Positions 15,744 to 23,353 of a stretch of DNA of 32,226 bases are shown piece by piece; position 1 is the stretch's first letter; every line of letters begins with the position of its first letter. The translations under genes were made by a program, and so were the position numbers. This stretch comes from Actinomycetes bacterium (GTDB lineage: Bacteria > Actinomycetota > Thermoleophilia > RBG-16-64-13), in NCBI GenBank assembly GCA_021802965.1, contig JAJZQZ010000007.1, forward strand, positions 3,224 to 35,449. The letters run 5' to 3'. The notes under the pieces were generated by a model. It had not been told where the DNA came from. It was given only the letters and a program-made list of their open reading frames with translations, and did no database searches.

Positions 15744-16868
15744 GTGAGCTCCAGCCGCATCCTTGTATTGGTGGGCGTCGTGCTCTTGCTCGTCGCTGCC
15801 GGCGTGGCGGCGCTGGTGATCCTGTCGACCGGCGGGTTCTCGGGAGCAGGTACGACAAGCACGGACGCGGCACCGCAGGGAGGGACGCCCCCGACCTCGG
15901 CGACCTCCGGCCCTCGCTGGGTCTCGGTGCCCACTCCCGATTTCCCCGGCAGGCCCGATGCTGTCGCGGTGTCCGAGGAAGCTCTCGTGGTCAGCACGGC
16001 AAAAGGACTGTACGCGAGCATGATCGACGGACGAGCCGTCGGACCGCCTGCCAAGCTTCCCGCTACCGGCCCCAAGGCCGGCTACCCGAGCCTGGATGGT
16101 ACGTTGGCGGCGTGGTGGGAGGGGACTCCCTCGCAGGGTTCGAGCGCCTTCGTCGACCAGACGATCTACGCCATGCGCCTCCCCGACGGCGCGCCCGCCA
16201 AAGTGGTCGGCGCCGACCGGGATCCATACTACCCGCAGGTCAGCGGGGATCACCTGACCTGGGTCCAGCCGAAGCCCGCCGAGGACGACCCGACCGGCCA
16301 GGTCTGGGCGCAGCCCATCTATCGCGTATCTATCAGGCGCGACGGGTCGCCGCGGGGTGAGCCTCAGCTCCTGACCAGTGCCCCTCGAGCGTTCGTGGGA
16401 GGCGCCTCGCGTTGGGCATACAGCTTCGACGGCTCGTTCCTGGCGTGGGAGCAGAATCAGGCTGCCGAAGGACTCGAGGCCGGGGTCTACCTCATGGACC
16501 TCGGCACACGGCAGATCACGAAGTTGGCGTGGACGGGAGGCCGCCCCTCGCTCGCGGGCCCCGTCGTCACCTATTTTGGCGAGGCCCTCGATGCTCTGGA
16601 TGTGACGACCCGCACGTCATGGACGATCGATACCAGGGGCGACTGGGCGACCGCGTCCGATGACTTCGTCGTGTACCTGCGCGGCGTACGCAGACAGACC
16701 TACCGCGAGGTAGTGGCGCATCGGTTCGTGGACGAGTCTGAGCAGATCTTGGGTCGGCTGGAGGCGCACCCGCTGGCGGCGGCGACGCTCGCCGCCTCGC
16801 GCAACCACATCGCCTACGTGGGTGACGATGGCAAGGTCAGGCTCTTCGAGTGGCTGCCGGCCGGTTAG
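15744..16868 (+). CDS. Membrane-anchored beta-propeller protein
   Basis: The 374-residue protein has one N-terminal helix (residues 5-28, ILVLVGVVLLLVAAGVAALV) and a Thr/Ala/Gly/Pro linker to about residue 55. A propeller-like domain follows with repeats resembling those of the neighbouring SLH propeller (HLTWVQPKP, FLAWEQNQ, PVVTYFGE, DFVVYLRG, HIAYVGDD). No SLH repeats follow, so the helix rather than the wall holds it. The domain should face outside, because the helix has an uncharged exterior side and resembles a signal anchor. I chose GTG 15744 with AAAGGG upstream. The MFS gene begins directly after its stop, suggesting co-transcription. Ligand and role are unknown. Confidence 0.75.
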   Translation: MSSSRILVLVGVVLLLVAAGVAALVILSTGGFSGAGTTSTDAAPQGGTPPTSATSGPRWVSVPTPDFPGRPDAVAVSEEALVVSTAKGLYASMIDGRAVGPPAKLPATGPKAGYPSLDGTLAAWWEGTPSQGSSAFVDQTIYAMRLPDGAPAKVVGADRDPYYPQVSGDHLTWVQPKPAEDDPTGQVWAQPIYRVSIRRDGSPRGEPQLLTSAPRAFVGGASRWAYSFDGSFLAWEQNQAAEGLEAGVYLMDLGTRQITKLAWTGGRPSLAGPVVTYFGEALDALDVTTRTSWTIDTRGDWATASDDFVVYLRGVRRQTYREVVAHRFVDESEQILGRLEAHPLAAATLAASRNHIAYVGDDGKVRLFEWLPAG

Positions 16869-16869
16869 T

Positions 16870-18216
16870 TTGACTCTGCGCTCGCTTCAAGCCGGTCGTC
16901 AGTCTGTGCTTCCCGCGTGGCGTCACTACGCGTGGCGAGTCCTCGCCGCCGCCTTCGTCATCCTGTTCCTGAACTCGGGCGCACGCATGGTCGTCGGGCC
17001 CATGCTCAAGCCGATGGTCCAGGACATGGGCTGGAGCAGGGGCATGGTCTCGGCGGCTGTGATGCTGAACATGGCCGTCAGCGCGCTTGCGGTCCTGGCG
17101 ATGGGCCGCCTATACGACCGGTTCGGCCCCCGTTCCATCACCATCGCCTCGACCGGGCTTTTCAGCGCGGGCTACCTTCTGATGGGCTACATGAACGCCT
17201 ACTGGCAGTTCCTGGTTCTGTTCGGCATTCTTGCCGGGATGGGACTGGGGGGCCTGGCGAGCTCACTGTTCGGCGCGGTGCTGAGCAAGTGGTTCGAGCG
17301 CTCGCGGGGTCTCGCCATCAGTCTCGGGATCGCCGGGGCGTCCCTGGGACAGTTCATCCTGGTGCCGCCGTTCAGCGCGTTTCTCATCGCGCACGGCTGG
17401 CGGCTCACCCTCGTGCTCATCGCCCTGGTGACCGTGACGGTCAACGTCCCGTCGATCCTGCTTGTCATCCGCGGTGACCCGGCTCATCTGGGGATAGAGC
17501 CGTTCGGGCGCGTTCCCGCGCCCGTCCGCGTGAAGGCCGGTGCCGTCACCCCGCCCGACGGTTTCTCCTTGAAGGAGGCGATGGCGACGAGGTCGTTCTG
17601 GTTGTTCGCGACGGCCATGTTCGTCTGTGGCAGCGGCGACTTCCTTTTGACCACTCACCTCGTGGCCATGGCGACCGACCACGGCGTCTCGGCCGCGACC
17701 GGAGCGGGCCTTCTGGCCTGGTTCGGCCTGATGAGCCTTCTTGGACTGCTCCTGGCCGGGCCGGCGTCGGATCTGATGGGCAACAAGGCGCCGATGGCAG
17801 CCTCGTTCGTCATCCGCATCGCGGTGTTCGTGCTCATCCTTCGCTCGCAGACCCTGGTGAGCTTCTACATCCTCGCGCTCGGTTTCGGGCTCACATTCAT
17901 GGTAACGGCGCCCCTCACTCCAACGCTGGCCGGCCGCATGTACGGTTTCGCGGCCGTAGGTGTGATCGGGGGTCTCATCACCACGTTCCACCACATGGGC
18001 GGCGGGTTGTTCGCCTATCTCGGCGGCTTGATCTTCGACCGCACCGGCGACTACTCCTTGGCTTTCATCATGTCACTCGGCCTGTCGGGGCTCGCGTTGG
18101 TCTGCACCTTGCTCATCCGCGAGGAGCGGCATGCCGTCCCCGGAGTCGCCGCGGCCGCTGTCCCATCCAGCCTGCCAAGCGCCGCCACCCTGGCGCGCGA
18201 GGTCGAAGACGCCTAG
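16870..18216 (+). CDS. Major facilitator superfamily transporter
   Basis: The protein is about 448 residues with twelve predicted helices. GRLYDRFGPRS, between helices 2 and 3, is MFS motif A, and the second half has the matching SDLMGNKAP loop. The style (GWSRGMVSAAVMLN, LGIAGASLGQ) resembles the oxalate/formate or monocarboxylate group, so an organic acid is a likely substrate, though this cannot be read with certainty. The start is uncertain. TTG 16870 begins one base after the preceding TAG and avoids overlap, and an ATG at 16822 lies inside the previous gene. There is no strong ribosome site, which is consistent with translation coupled to the upstream gene. Confidence 0.85.
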   Translation: MTLRSLQAGRQSVLPAWRHYAWRVLAAAFVILFLNSGARMVVGPMLKPMVQDMGWSRGMVSAAVMLNMAVSALAVLAMGRLYDRFGPRSITIASTGLFSAGYLLMGYMNAYWQFLVLFGILAGMGLGGLASSLFGAVLSKWFERSRGLAISLGIAGASLGQFILVPPFSAFLIAHGWRLTLVLIALVTVTVNVPSILLVIRGDPAHLGIEPFGRVPAPVRVKAGAVTPPDGFSLKEAMATRSFWLFATAMFVCGSGDFLLTTHLVAMATDHGVSAATGAGLLAWFGLMSLLGLLLAGPASDLMGNKAPMAASFVIRIAVFVLILRSQTLVSFYILALGFGLTFMVTAPLTPTLAGRMYGFAAVGVIGGLITTFHHMGGGLFAYLGGLIFDRTGDYSLAFIMSLGLSGLALVCTLLIREERHAVPGVAAAAVPSSLPSAATLAREVEDA

Positions 18217-18333
18217 CCGTCGCGCGCGGAGCGTCTCCAAGAATCTCCGCAAGCTGGGGCCGGGGATGTGAAACGGTTCAAAAGCCCGAGAGCGGGCGCC
18301 GAAGGCCTCTCCGAGCGGGCATGGCGAGACCGC

Positions 18334-18362
18334 TTGTCTGCGATTACCCGGCTTGATAGTGT
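18334..18362 (+). promoter_or_regulatory. Possible promoter of the zinc-ribbon gene
   Basis: TTGTCT (18334-18339) and TAGTGT (18357-18362) are separated by 17 bases. The predicted start is about 40 bases before the ATG at 18409. Confidence 0.35.
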
Positions 18363-18408
18363 GCGGCGCGAGGGGGGAGCAGCTACGCGGCGGCGAAGGG
18401 GGAGACGG

Positions 18409-18624
18409 ATGCCATCGTACGGAGAGCAACCGGGAGCGGGCACCTACGAGTGCCCGTACTGCACGCAACGAGTGGTCATCGAGCACGATTGGGAAGTGCT
18501 GGGCGAGTGTCCCGCGTGCGAGGGTTTTGTGTTCCTGAGCGTCGACGACGACGCCGAGGAGAACGAGGGGCAGCCGGTGGTCTCCCAGGCTCTCGACGCC
18601 ATCAGGAGCGGGCAAGGCCTCTGA
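18409..18624 (+). CDS. Small zinc-ribbon protein
   Basis: The 71-residue protein has two Cys pairs, CPYC (15-18) and CPAC (34-37), the four ligands of a single zinc ribbon. Between them is a beta hairpin (RVVIEHDWEVLGE), and the tail is acidic (SVDDDAEENEG). Such ribbons bind nucleic acid or partner proteins. I chose ATG 18409 because GAAGGGGGAG lies just upstream; the open frame extends back to 18268, but that part is arginine-rich and lacks a ribosome site. It is separated by about 190 bases from the MFS gene and by 142 bases from the PPC/SLH gene, so it is probably monocistronic. Confidence 0.7.
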   Translation: MPSYGEQPGAGTYECPYCTQRVVIEHDWEVLGECPACEGFVFLSVDDDAEENEGQPVVSQALDAIRSGQGL

Positions 18625-18666
18625 TCCGGGGGGTTGTTGCCCCGCCCGGACCACCAATTCGCTCGT

Positions 18667-18695
18667 TTGCCTCCCCAATCTTTCGGGAGTAGATT
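18667..18695 (+). promoter_or_regulatory. Probable promoter of the PPC/SLH gene
   Basis: TTGCCT (18667-18672) and TAGATT (18690-18695) are 17 bases apart, each matching four of six consensus bases. The transcript would begin near 18702, about 65 bases before the ATG at 18767. Confidence 0.4.
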
Positions 18696-18766
18696 GATGG
18701 GGGAAGGTCTTGACTGCCGAGCGGAAGATCCTCCACGGTGAGGCCGTCGGGGATGGGAGGTGCGTC

Positions 18767-20269
18767 ATGGGCTGGTCGGGTCGACGGGATACGAACGGCT
18801 GCCACCCGGCGAAGATCCTGGTGGCGATCTCCGTGGTCGGGCTGCTCTTGGTGCTCGCCGGGGCGGGGCCGGCTCTAGCCGCTGCCGACGACGACATACC
18901 CGGTCAGGACCTTGCCCTGGGGCAGCAGGTCACCGGGTCGGTCGACGTGGGGTCGGACAAGAACGATGTCTACGGTCTTGCCCTCACGTCAGGGGAGGAG
19001 GTGCACGTCCGGGCCAAGTCGACGGGGACCAGTCTCGCGAACGCCGACATGCACTGGATGGTGCTGGGCGCCACGAGCGTCGCCGCCCCCGAGGACTACG
19101 AGCTGATCAGCGCCCGCCTGTTTCAGAGCCAGTTCCTCTACAGTGAGCCCGAGTTCGACTACGTCCCTCCGCACACCGGCCGGTACTTCTCCTGGTTCGA
19201 AGCGCTGGAGGGTAGTCTTTCGTATGAGCTCGAGGTGACTCGCACTTCCCGAGCCCCCATCACCACCGCCGACACCGACGACATCCCGGGTGTGCCGATC
19301 GGCGAGGAAGCCTTGCTCAGGGTCGTCGACACCTTCGCCGACCACGACGACCTGTACTCGGTCAAGCTGTTCGCCGGTGAGCCTGTGACCATCCGCCTCG
19401 AGCCGTTGGGCGCCGACATGTTCGGGTCCGCCTGGCTGGGCCTGCTCACACCGGACTCGACCTCCATCTCCAGCTGGGGCACCTACGACCGGGCGGTACC
19501 GCTGGATTCGAACGCCCATAACGCTGTGAACTTCACCTCGGACACCTTGGCCGACGAGACCGCTGTCCTGCAGTTCACGCCGTCAGAGACCGGGGTGTAT
19601 CCGGTTTGGGTGGAATCGGGGAACATCGGCAGCAACCTGCCCTATCGCCTGAGCATCACAGGTCACGCCGAACGACCCGGAGGAGGCCCTCCGCCGCCGA
19701 CCGGGTTCCCCGACGTCACTCCGTCTCACCCGTACTATGAGGCCATCACCGGCATCGCCGACGAGGGCATCATCAACGGCTACACCAACGGCGAATTCGG
19801 TCCTGAAGACCCCGTGAAGCGGGCGCAGTTCGCCAAGATGATCGACGGGACCATGGGGGTCCAGGTCTCTGAAGCGATGACCTCGCCGTTCACGGATCTG
19901 GGGCCGGACGACCAGGGCGACCTGTATCCCCACGAGTACGTGGCGGCTGCGGCGGCAGCGGGGATCACGACCGGGGTCACGCCCACGACCTTCGCCCCCT
20001 ACAACGACATCTCGCGGGCGCAGGTCGTGACCATGATAGTGCGCGCCGCGGAGGGACTCGCCCCCGGGGTGCTGGACCAGCCGCCGGCCGGCTATGCGGG
20101 GACGGTGCCCTCCTTCAGCGCGATCCACTCCCCCAACATGCGGATCGCGGAGTACAACGGACTTCTCGAGGGACTGACGGGCTTCGGCGGATCGTGGGAC
20201 CCATGGGCCAAGTCTAGTCGCGGAGAGTGTGCTCAGATGCTTTGGAACCTGATGCTGCGTATGCGCTAG
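18767..20269 (+). CDS. Secreted double-PPC protein with C-terminal SLH repeats
   Basis: The 500-residue protein has a signal peptide (ILVAISVVGLLLVLAG, ending GPALA) and then two pre-peptidase-like domains, each opening with an Asp-Asp-Ile-Pro-Gly motif (DDDIPGQDLALG at about 45 and TDDIPGVPIGEE at about 175) and containing the DVYGLALTSGEE or DLYSVKLFAGEP core. A proline linker at about 310 leads to three SLH units: FPDVTPSHPYYEAI, FTDLGPDDQGDLYPHEYV, and a last unit with AEYNGLLEGLTGFG, WDPW and SSRGECAQML. It should be wall-anchored through SLH and display PPC beta-sandwiches. ATG 18767 is chosen because GGGAGGTG precedes it; an in-frame TTG at 18710 would precede the signal with unneeded polar sequence. 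Its stop shares CTAG with the convergent gene. Confidence 0.85.
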   Translation: MGWSGRRDTNGCHPAKILVAISVVGLLLVLAGAGPALAAADDDIPGQDLALGQQVTGSVDVGSDKNDVYGLALTSGEEVHVRAKSTGTSLANADMHWMVLGATSVAAPEDYELISARLFQSQFLYSEPEFDYVPPHTGRYFSWFEALEGSLSYELEVTRTSRAPITTADTDDIPGVPIGEEALLRVVDTFADHDDLYSVKLFAGEPVTIRLEPLGADMFGSAWLGLLTPDSTSISSWGTYDRAVPLDSNAHNAVNFTSDTLADETAVLQFTPSETGVYPVWVESGNIGSNLPYRLSITGHAERPGGGPPPPTGFPDVTPSHPYYEAITGIADEGIINGYTNGEFGPEDPVKRAQFAKMIDGTMGVQVSEAMTSPFTDLGPDDQGDLYPHEYVAAAAAAGITTGVTPTTFAPYNDISRAQVVTMIVRAAEGLAPGVLDQPPAGYAGTVPSFSAIHSPNMRIAEYNGLLEGLTGFGGSWDPWAKSSRGECAQMLWNLMLRMR

Positions 20270-21843
20270 GAGTGATGTCCGTTGCCGTTGTCGCGCGTTG
20301 CCTCATGGTCTTCGACCTCGAGTGCCTTCGCCTTCAATCTTCCGCGGATCTCCTCGATGCGCGAGCGTATCCCGTCGGCGTCGAAGCCGCCGAGGGTGCC
20401 GGCGGTCTCGTTCTGGACGACGCCCTCGCGTGGGCTCGGAGGGCTCCACGCGGGCCACTGCAGCTCCCCGGGTCCCGCCCGCAGACCGTCGCGCATGAGC
20501 TTATCGAGACTGGCCTCGGCGAACGACTGGAAGTCGTCGTCCAGGCTTTGGCGCTCGCTTCGAGGCACCGGCTCGACTTGACCGGCCTCCACGGCTACGT
20601 CGTCCGCGTCCCCGGCCGAAGGGCCGGCCTTCGCCGTCGACATCGACACCCGGGGGTGCGTCACCGTCTGCATCATCCTGGCCATGATCATGGCGACCTC
20701 GCCCCGCGAGGCGCTGGCTAGGGGGTCCCAGTCGGTGCGGAACTTGACCAGGCCGCTGAGGAAGCCGTTGTATTCCGCGATGCGCAGGAAAGGGAAGCGA
20801 GGGTCTTCGGTCACGGGGAGGATGCCGCGGTACTCTGGAGGCGCCTCGGAGAGCGCGGAAGGACCCCACAGGGCCAGTCCCCGGACGACCGTCGTGATCG
20901 CGTCCGCCCGGGTGATCAGTGCCAGGTGCCTACGCTCTTTGGGGGGTGGGCATGGTTCCTCCTGGTCCGCATCGTCCGTGCAGAGAGACGAATCCCAGTC
21001 GGGGGGGAGCAGCGAATCGGGGTCGTCCATGCCCAGGTCCGCGAGCAGGTCGTACGCCGCGGATCGAAGGTCGGGCTGGATGGAGGCCACGAAGACCTTG
21101 GAGAAGTCGAGGCGGGATATCGGAGTATCCGGCAAGAACTCCCAGCGGTCGCCGCTCCGGTAGCCGGTCATCGCGCGGGCCACGCTCACGGCCCGGACCG
21201 CGTCGTGATAGGGGTGCCAGACAGGCACGTCGCTGAAGTCCCCGCGCCCCCGAGGCACGCGCGGGGTGTCCTTGGCCCGCGGCGGGGCGTCGATGCTGAG
21301 CTTGTAGTGGCACGGTGTGCGAAGACGGCACTCGAGCTTGACTCCGACGTAGTGGACGCCCGTCGACGAGGCCGAGAACGACAACCACGAGTGGCCGTTG
21401 GGGCCGCACAGAGCGTGCGCCGATGCGTGATGGAGGTCCTCGGGCCCGAAGAGCCAGATGCTCAGCCCGGGGGATCCTTCGGCGGTCTGGACCGCGATGG
21501 TCACGTCGTCACCCTCTTCCGCGTAGAAGAAGAAGGCACGAGGCGCGTTCGGCTCGGCGATGCGAAGATCGAAGGGATCTCCGTCACCCGCGCTCCTCCA
21601 GGGGACGGTGACAGGGGTGGCGGACTGTCGCCACGCATCGGACTCGAAGGGGTCTGGGAGCGCCTCGTCGCACGTCTTCCTTGGACGCGATAGGACCAGG
21701 TAGAAGACGCAGCAGAGCACGACGGTCGCCGCCAGTGGCCAGGCCCACTCGGAGCCACGCACGAGAGAGGCCGCAAAAAGACACCCAGTGATCACGATGA
21801 GCGCCGGCAACCACGGTCGGAGATCTACCCACCTAGCAGGCAT
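20266..21843 (-). CDS. Membrane-hairpin PPC/SLH-like protein with long tail
   Basis: The 525-residue protein has two closely spaced helices (about 11-28 and 33-51) joined by RGSE. The N-terminus (RWVDLR) and the segment after helix 2 (SRPRK) are positive. A PPC-like sandwich (RAFFFYAEEGDDVTIAV, TGVHYVGVKLE) and degenerate SLH units follow: FSDVPVWHPYHDAV, a middle unit, and one with AEYNGFLSGLVKF, WDPL and ASRGEVAMIM. A charged tail of about 125 residues ends in a predicted helix (RSRIEEIRGRLKAKALEVED). The charge pattern predicts both the N-terminus and the PPC/SLH part in the cytoplasm. It is a paralogue of the protein at 30577-31719, which lacks the long tail. ATG 21843 follows a GGGGGA site; GTG 21867 is the alternative. 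It is divergent from the fusion gene at 21911. Confidence 0.75.
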   Translation of the reverse strand: MPARWVDLRPWLPALIVITGCLFAASLVRGSEWAWPLAATVVLCCVFYLVLSRPRKTCDEALPDPFESDAWRQSATPVTVPWRSAGDGDPFDLRIAEPNAPRAFFFYAEEGDDVTIAVQTAEGSPGLSIWLFGPEDLHHASAHALCGPNGHSWLSFSASSTGVHYVGVKLECRLRTPCHYKLSIDAPPRAKDTPRVPRGRGDFSDVPVWHPYHDAVRAVSVARAMTGYRSGDRWEFLPDTPISRLDFSKVFVASIQPDLRSAAYDLLADLGMDDPDSLLPPDWDSSLCTDDADQEEPCPPPKERRHLALITRADAITTVVRGLALWGPSALSEAPPEYRGILPVTEDPRFPFLRIAEYNGFLSGLVKFRTDWDPLASASRGEVAMIMARMMQTVTHPRVSMSTAKAGPSAGDADDVAVEAGQVEPVPRSERQSLDDDFQSFAEASLDKLMRDGLRAGPGELQWPAWSPPSPREGVVQNETAGTLGGFDADGIRSRIEEIRGRLKAKALEVEDHEATRDNGNGHHS

Positions 21844-21910
21844 CGCGTCCCCCACGATGACTTTCACTATCGTAGCATTCCTTCGGTTTCCGTCGTGATA
21901 CCTTTAGCCA

Positions 21911-23344
21911 GTGCAGCCTCTCGCCGTCGTAACCGCTCTGTTTCAAGCGCTCAGCGAGCGGGCGATCGCGCACTGCATCTTCAAGAGCGTGGAGCACTTG
22001 GAGGACTCGCTTCTCGGGTTGACCGACATCGATCTGCTGGTCGATGAGCGGCGGCAGCGGGATTGTCGCGAGGCCCTCATTTCGGCCGGCTTTCGATCGG
22101 CGAAGTCGCAGCCTTGGGCTCGCTACCCCGGCATCGAGGACTGGGTGAGTCTCGATCCAGCCACCGCCAGGATCGTGCACGTGCACCTTCACTTCCGGTT
22201 GCACACCGGCCTCAAGTATGTGAAGGATCTGCATCTGCCCTGGGAACGAGATGTCCTGTCCTCGGCGAAGCCACATCCGGTTCATGGCGTCCCGGTGATC
22301 GACCCTTCCCTGGAGTTGGTCCTGCTGGTGGTGCGTTCCGCAGCCGCCTTGCCGCCCCGAACCGCGGTCCGAGGGGCCCAGGACCTGGGCGTCGGCGAAG
22401 GTACCCAGCGCGAGCTCGTATATCTCCGGGAGAAGGCCGTGCCCGCGCAGGTCGGGCGTTACGCGCATCTGCTGAAGGACCCGACGCTGGCGCGACACGT
22501 GGCCGACATGGCGTTGGGCTCCGGCCCCCCGGGCGGTGAAGGCCTGCTCCTCATCAAGGCCCGCTTGTCTGAAGAACCGCGACTGCACCGTCTGCGAACA
22601 TCGAGAGCGAAGTCTCAACAACTGCGGCGCAAGGCGATCCGCCGGGGGGTCAGAAGCGGCATCGGCCGGGCCCTGCACGTGCCCAGCGGCAAGCGCCTCG
22701 GCCCAGGGGGGCTGGTCGTAGGCTTGGTCGGTTCTGATGGATCTGGCAAGTCGACCGTGATCGCGGAGGTCCACCGGCGCCTGGCGGCCAAGGTCGACGT
22801 GCAGCGCTTCTATCTCGGCAGGGCGAGGGGCCCGGCGCCGGCCTTCGACCGCGCGCTCTCCGGCGCGACCATGCGCCTCGGCCGGGGCACATCGGCTGCG
22901 CGCGCGGCGGCAGGGGTGGGCTATGCCCTGCAGCGTTGGCTGATACTCAGGAGGTCGGCCGCCGCGGCGGCCGGAGGTTCCCTGGTGCTGCTCGACAGAT
23001 ACCCGCAACGCCACCTGTTCCGTCTTTTCGACGGCCCGATGATCGTCGCTGAAGGCGCCCACTGGCTGGTCAGATGGTGCGCTCGAGTGGAGCGCTCCCT
23101 GTTCGCCTCGATGGAGAGGCAGCCGGGCGCCCTTATCATGCGGTTGCACGTTCGGCCGGAGGTGGCCCTCGCGCGAAAACCGGGCGAGGGCGCGGCCATC
23201 AGAGCGAAGGCCGGGCTGCTCGATCAGCTGCGCTTCGGACACGGCGTGACGGTGGTAGAGGTCGACGGAGAGCAACCGCTCGACAGTGTGGTCAGAACGG
23301 TCATGAACGAGATATGGGGACGCCTTCCGCAGGCTCCCAGCTGA
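21911..23344 (+). CDS. Nucleotidyltransferase-fold and P-loop kinase fusion
   Basis: The 477-residue protein has two parts. Residues 1 to about 200 resemble the uncharacterised nucleotidyltransferase family often found in glycan loci: IFKSVEHLED, then LTDIDLLVDE with the Asp-x-Asp metal pair, then VHVHLHF. Residues from about 265 resemble thymidylate kinase: P-loop GLVGSDGSGKST at about 270-281, LLDRYPQR with the Asp-Arg pair at about 361, and a lid-like Arg/Lys-rich segment (ARKPGEGAAIRAK) near 420. It probably transfers a nucleotide or phosphate to a sugar or glycan precursor in the cytoplasm, but no substrate is known. GTG 21911 is the only sensible start. It lies beside the minus-strand glycan-export operon and converges on the Kre9-like gene, with 9 bases between stops. 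Confidence 0.75.
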   Translation: MQPLAVVTALFQALSERAIAHCIFKSVEHLEDSLLGLTDIDLLVDERRQRDCREALISAGFRSAKSQPWARYPGIEDWVSLDPATARIVHVHLHFRLHTGLKYVKDLHLPWERDVLSSAKPHPVHGVPVIDPSLELVLLVVRSAAALPPRTAVRGAQDLGVGEGTQRELVYLREKAVPAQVGRYAHLLKDPTLARHVADMALGSGPPGGEGLLLIKARLSEEPRLHRLRTSRAKSQQLRRKAIRRGVRSGIGRALHVPSGKRLGPGGLVVGLVGSDGSGKSTVIAEVHRRLAAKVDVQRFYLGRARGPAPAFDRALSGATMRLGRGTSAARAAAGVGYALQRWLILRRSAAAAAGGSLVLLDRYPQRHLFRLFDGPMIVAEGAHWLVRWCARVERSLFASMERQPGALIMRLHVRPEVALARKPGEGAAIRAKAGLLDQLRFGHGVTVVEVDGEQPLDSVVRTVMNEIWGRLPQAPS

Positions 23345-23353
23345 GCTCCCGAC

